A stretch of 5,379 bases of DNA from Candidatus Rhabdochlamydia sp. GTDB taxonomy: Bacteria > Chlamydiota > Chlamydiia > Chlamydiales > Rhabdochlamydiaceae. The stretch lies in NCBI GenBank assembly GCA_030043815.1, contig JASHWX010000090.1, forward strand, positions 1-5,379, given 5' to 3'. The stretch's first letter is position 1; every line of letters begins with the position of its first letter. The notes under the pieces were generated by a model that searched no databases, was not told where the DNA came from, and was given only the letters and a program-made list of their open reading frames with translations. Made by a program: the position numbers and the translations under genes. Positions 5,212 to 5,379 of this stretch are shown in pieces.

Positions 5212-5379
5212 CCTCTTGATTGAGAAATGTTTTAATCCCATCTTGCATTTTGTGCAACAGTGAAGGAATAGAAATCTTATCAATCATTTCACGGCAAAAA
5301 CCATTGATTAATAAATGCTTCGCAATATGAGGCTCGATCCCTCTTGTGGTGAGATAAAAAAGCTGCTTGGGATCTATTT
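5153..5379 (-). CDS. sufD: SufD (SufBD family) iron-sulfur assembly protein, C-terminal part with a repeat-encoded tail
   Basis: The frame is open from the window edge to the TGA at 5153-5155 and gives 74 residues; the start lies outside. The segment DPKQLFYLTTRGIEPHIAKH followed by LLINGFCREMIDKI (residues 2-34 of the visible part) matches the C-terminal helical region of SufD, which forms the SufBC2D scaffold complex with SufB and the SufC ATPase. The call is supported by sufS directly downstream. From the codon after QEV, the last 18 residues (YPTRSKSWNLDLRESSWG) are encoded by the palindromic insertion and resemble no SufD end that I know. The ancestral protein probably ended at EV or EVT. 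Loss of function is unlikely, since the conserved part is intact. Confidence 0.85.
   Translation of the reverse strand, partial: IDPKQLFYLTTRGIEPHIAKHLLINGFCREMIDKISIPSLLHKMQDGIKTFLNQEVYPTRSKSWNLDLRESSWG
5212..5217 (-). promoter_or_regulatory. Displaced ribosome-binding site of sufS
   Basis: Read on the minus strand these bases are AAGAGG, a good Shine-Dalgarno sequence lying directly before the palindrome within the sufD frame. With the insertion removed it would sit 4 bases (TA duplication) or 6 bases (TATA duplication) before the sufS ATG. In the present sequence it is about 168 bases away and cannot serve sufS unless the intervening hairpin folds and brings the two together. Confidence 0.5.

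Noticed and set aside
1..5379. CRISPR array, tRNA, rRNA or transposase gene
   Set aside because: No spaced short direct repeats, tRNA-like cloverleaf, rRNA signature or transposase-like reading frame was recognised.

Overview
The window looks like chromosomal DNA of an environmental (non-Chlamydiaceae) chlamydia. It holds the end of sctL followed by sctR-sctS-sctT, which is the order known in Chlamydia (cdsL-cdsR-cdsS-cdsT). It also holds a Legionella/Simkania/Waddlia-type MOMP-like outer membrane protein, and sufD-sufS in the order of the chlamydial sufBCDS cluster. The genus cannot be fixed from the sequence alone; this is inference from gene content and order.

Layout on the plus strand: the 3' end of sctL (1-197), a 361-bp gap holding a complete MITE-like element (211-380) and a separate GC-rich hairpin (405-444), then sctR (559-1341), sctS (1349-1621) and sctT (1609-2451). 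A second, internally deleted copy of the MITE (2446-2517) supplies the sctT stop codon. The MOMP-like gene follows (2595-3725) and ends at a clear rho-independent terminator (3737-3770). On the minus strand, converging on that terminator, are sufS (3808-5043) and the 3' end of sufD (5153 to beyond the window edge). Between and partly inside them is a 166-bp near-perfect palindrome (5046-5211).

SctR, SctS and SctT form the inner-membrane export gate of the type III secretion system, and SctL is the stator that links the SctN ATPase to the sorting platform. The MOMP-like protein is a probable beta-barrel porin. SufS and SufD belong to the SUF iron-sulfur cluster machinery (sulfur donor and scaffold complex).

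The most unusual feature is a set of small non-coding palindromic elements placed at gene junctions inside operons. Two are related copies of one family, with inverted ends inside TA dinucleotides. A third, of unrelated sequence, sits at the sufD/sufS junction. Removing it on paper with one copy of the flanking TA restores a sufD stop overlapping the sufS ATG (ATGA) with an AAGAGG ribosome-binding site just upstream. The insertion therefore seems to have given SufD a new 18-residue tail and separated sufS from its ribosome-binding site. Removing the MITE at the sctT end likewise restores a stop at the same codon. No transposase, tRNA, rRNA or CRISPR array was seen.
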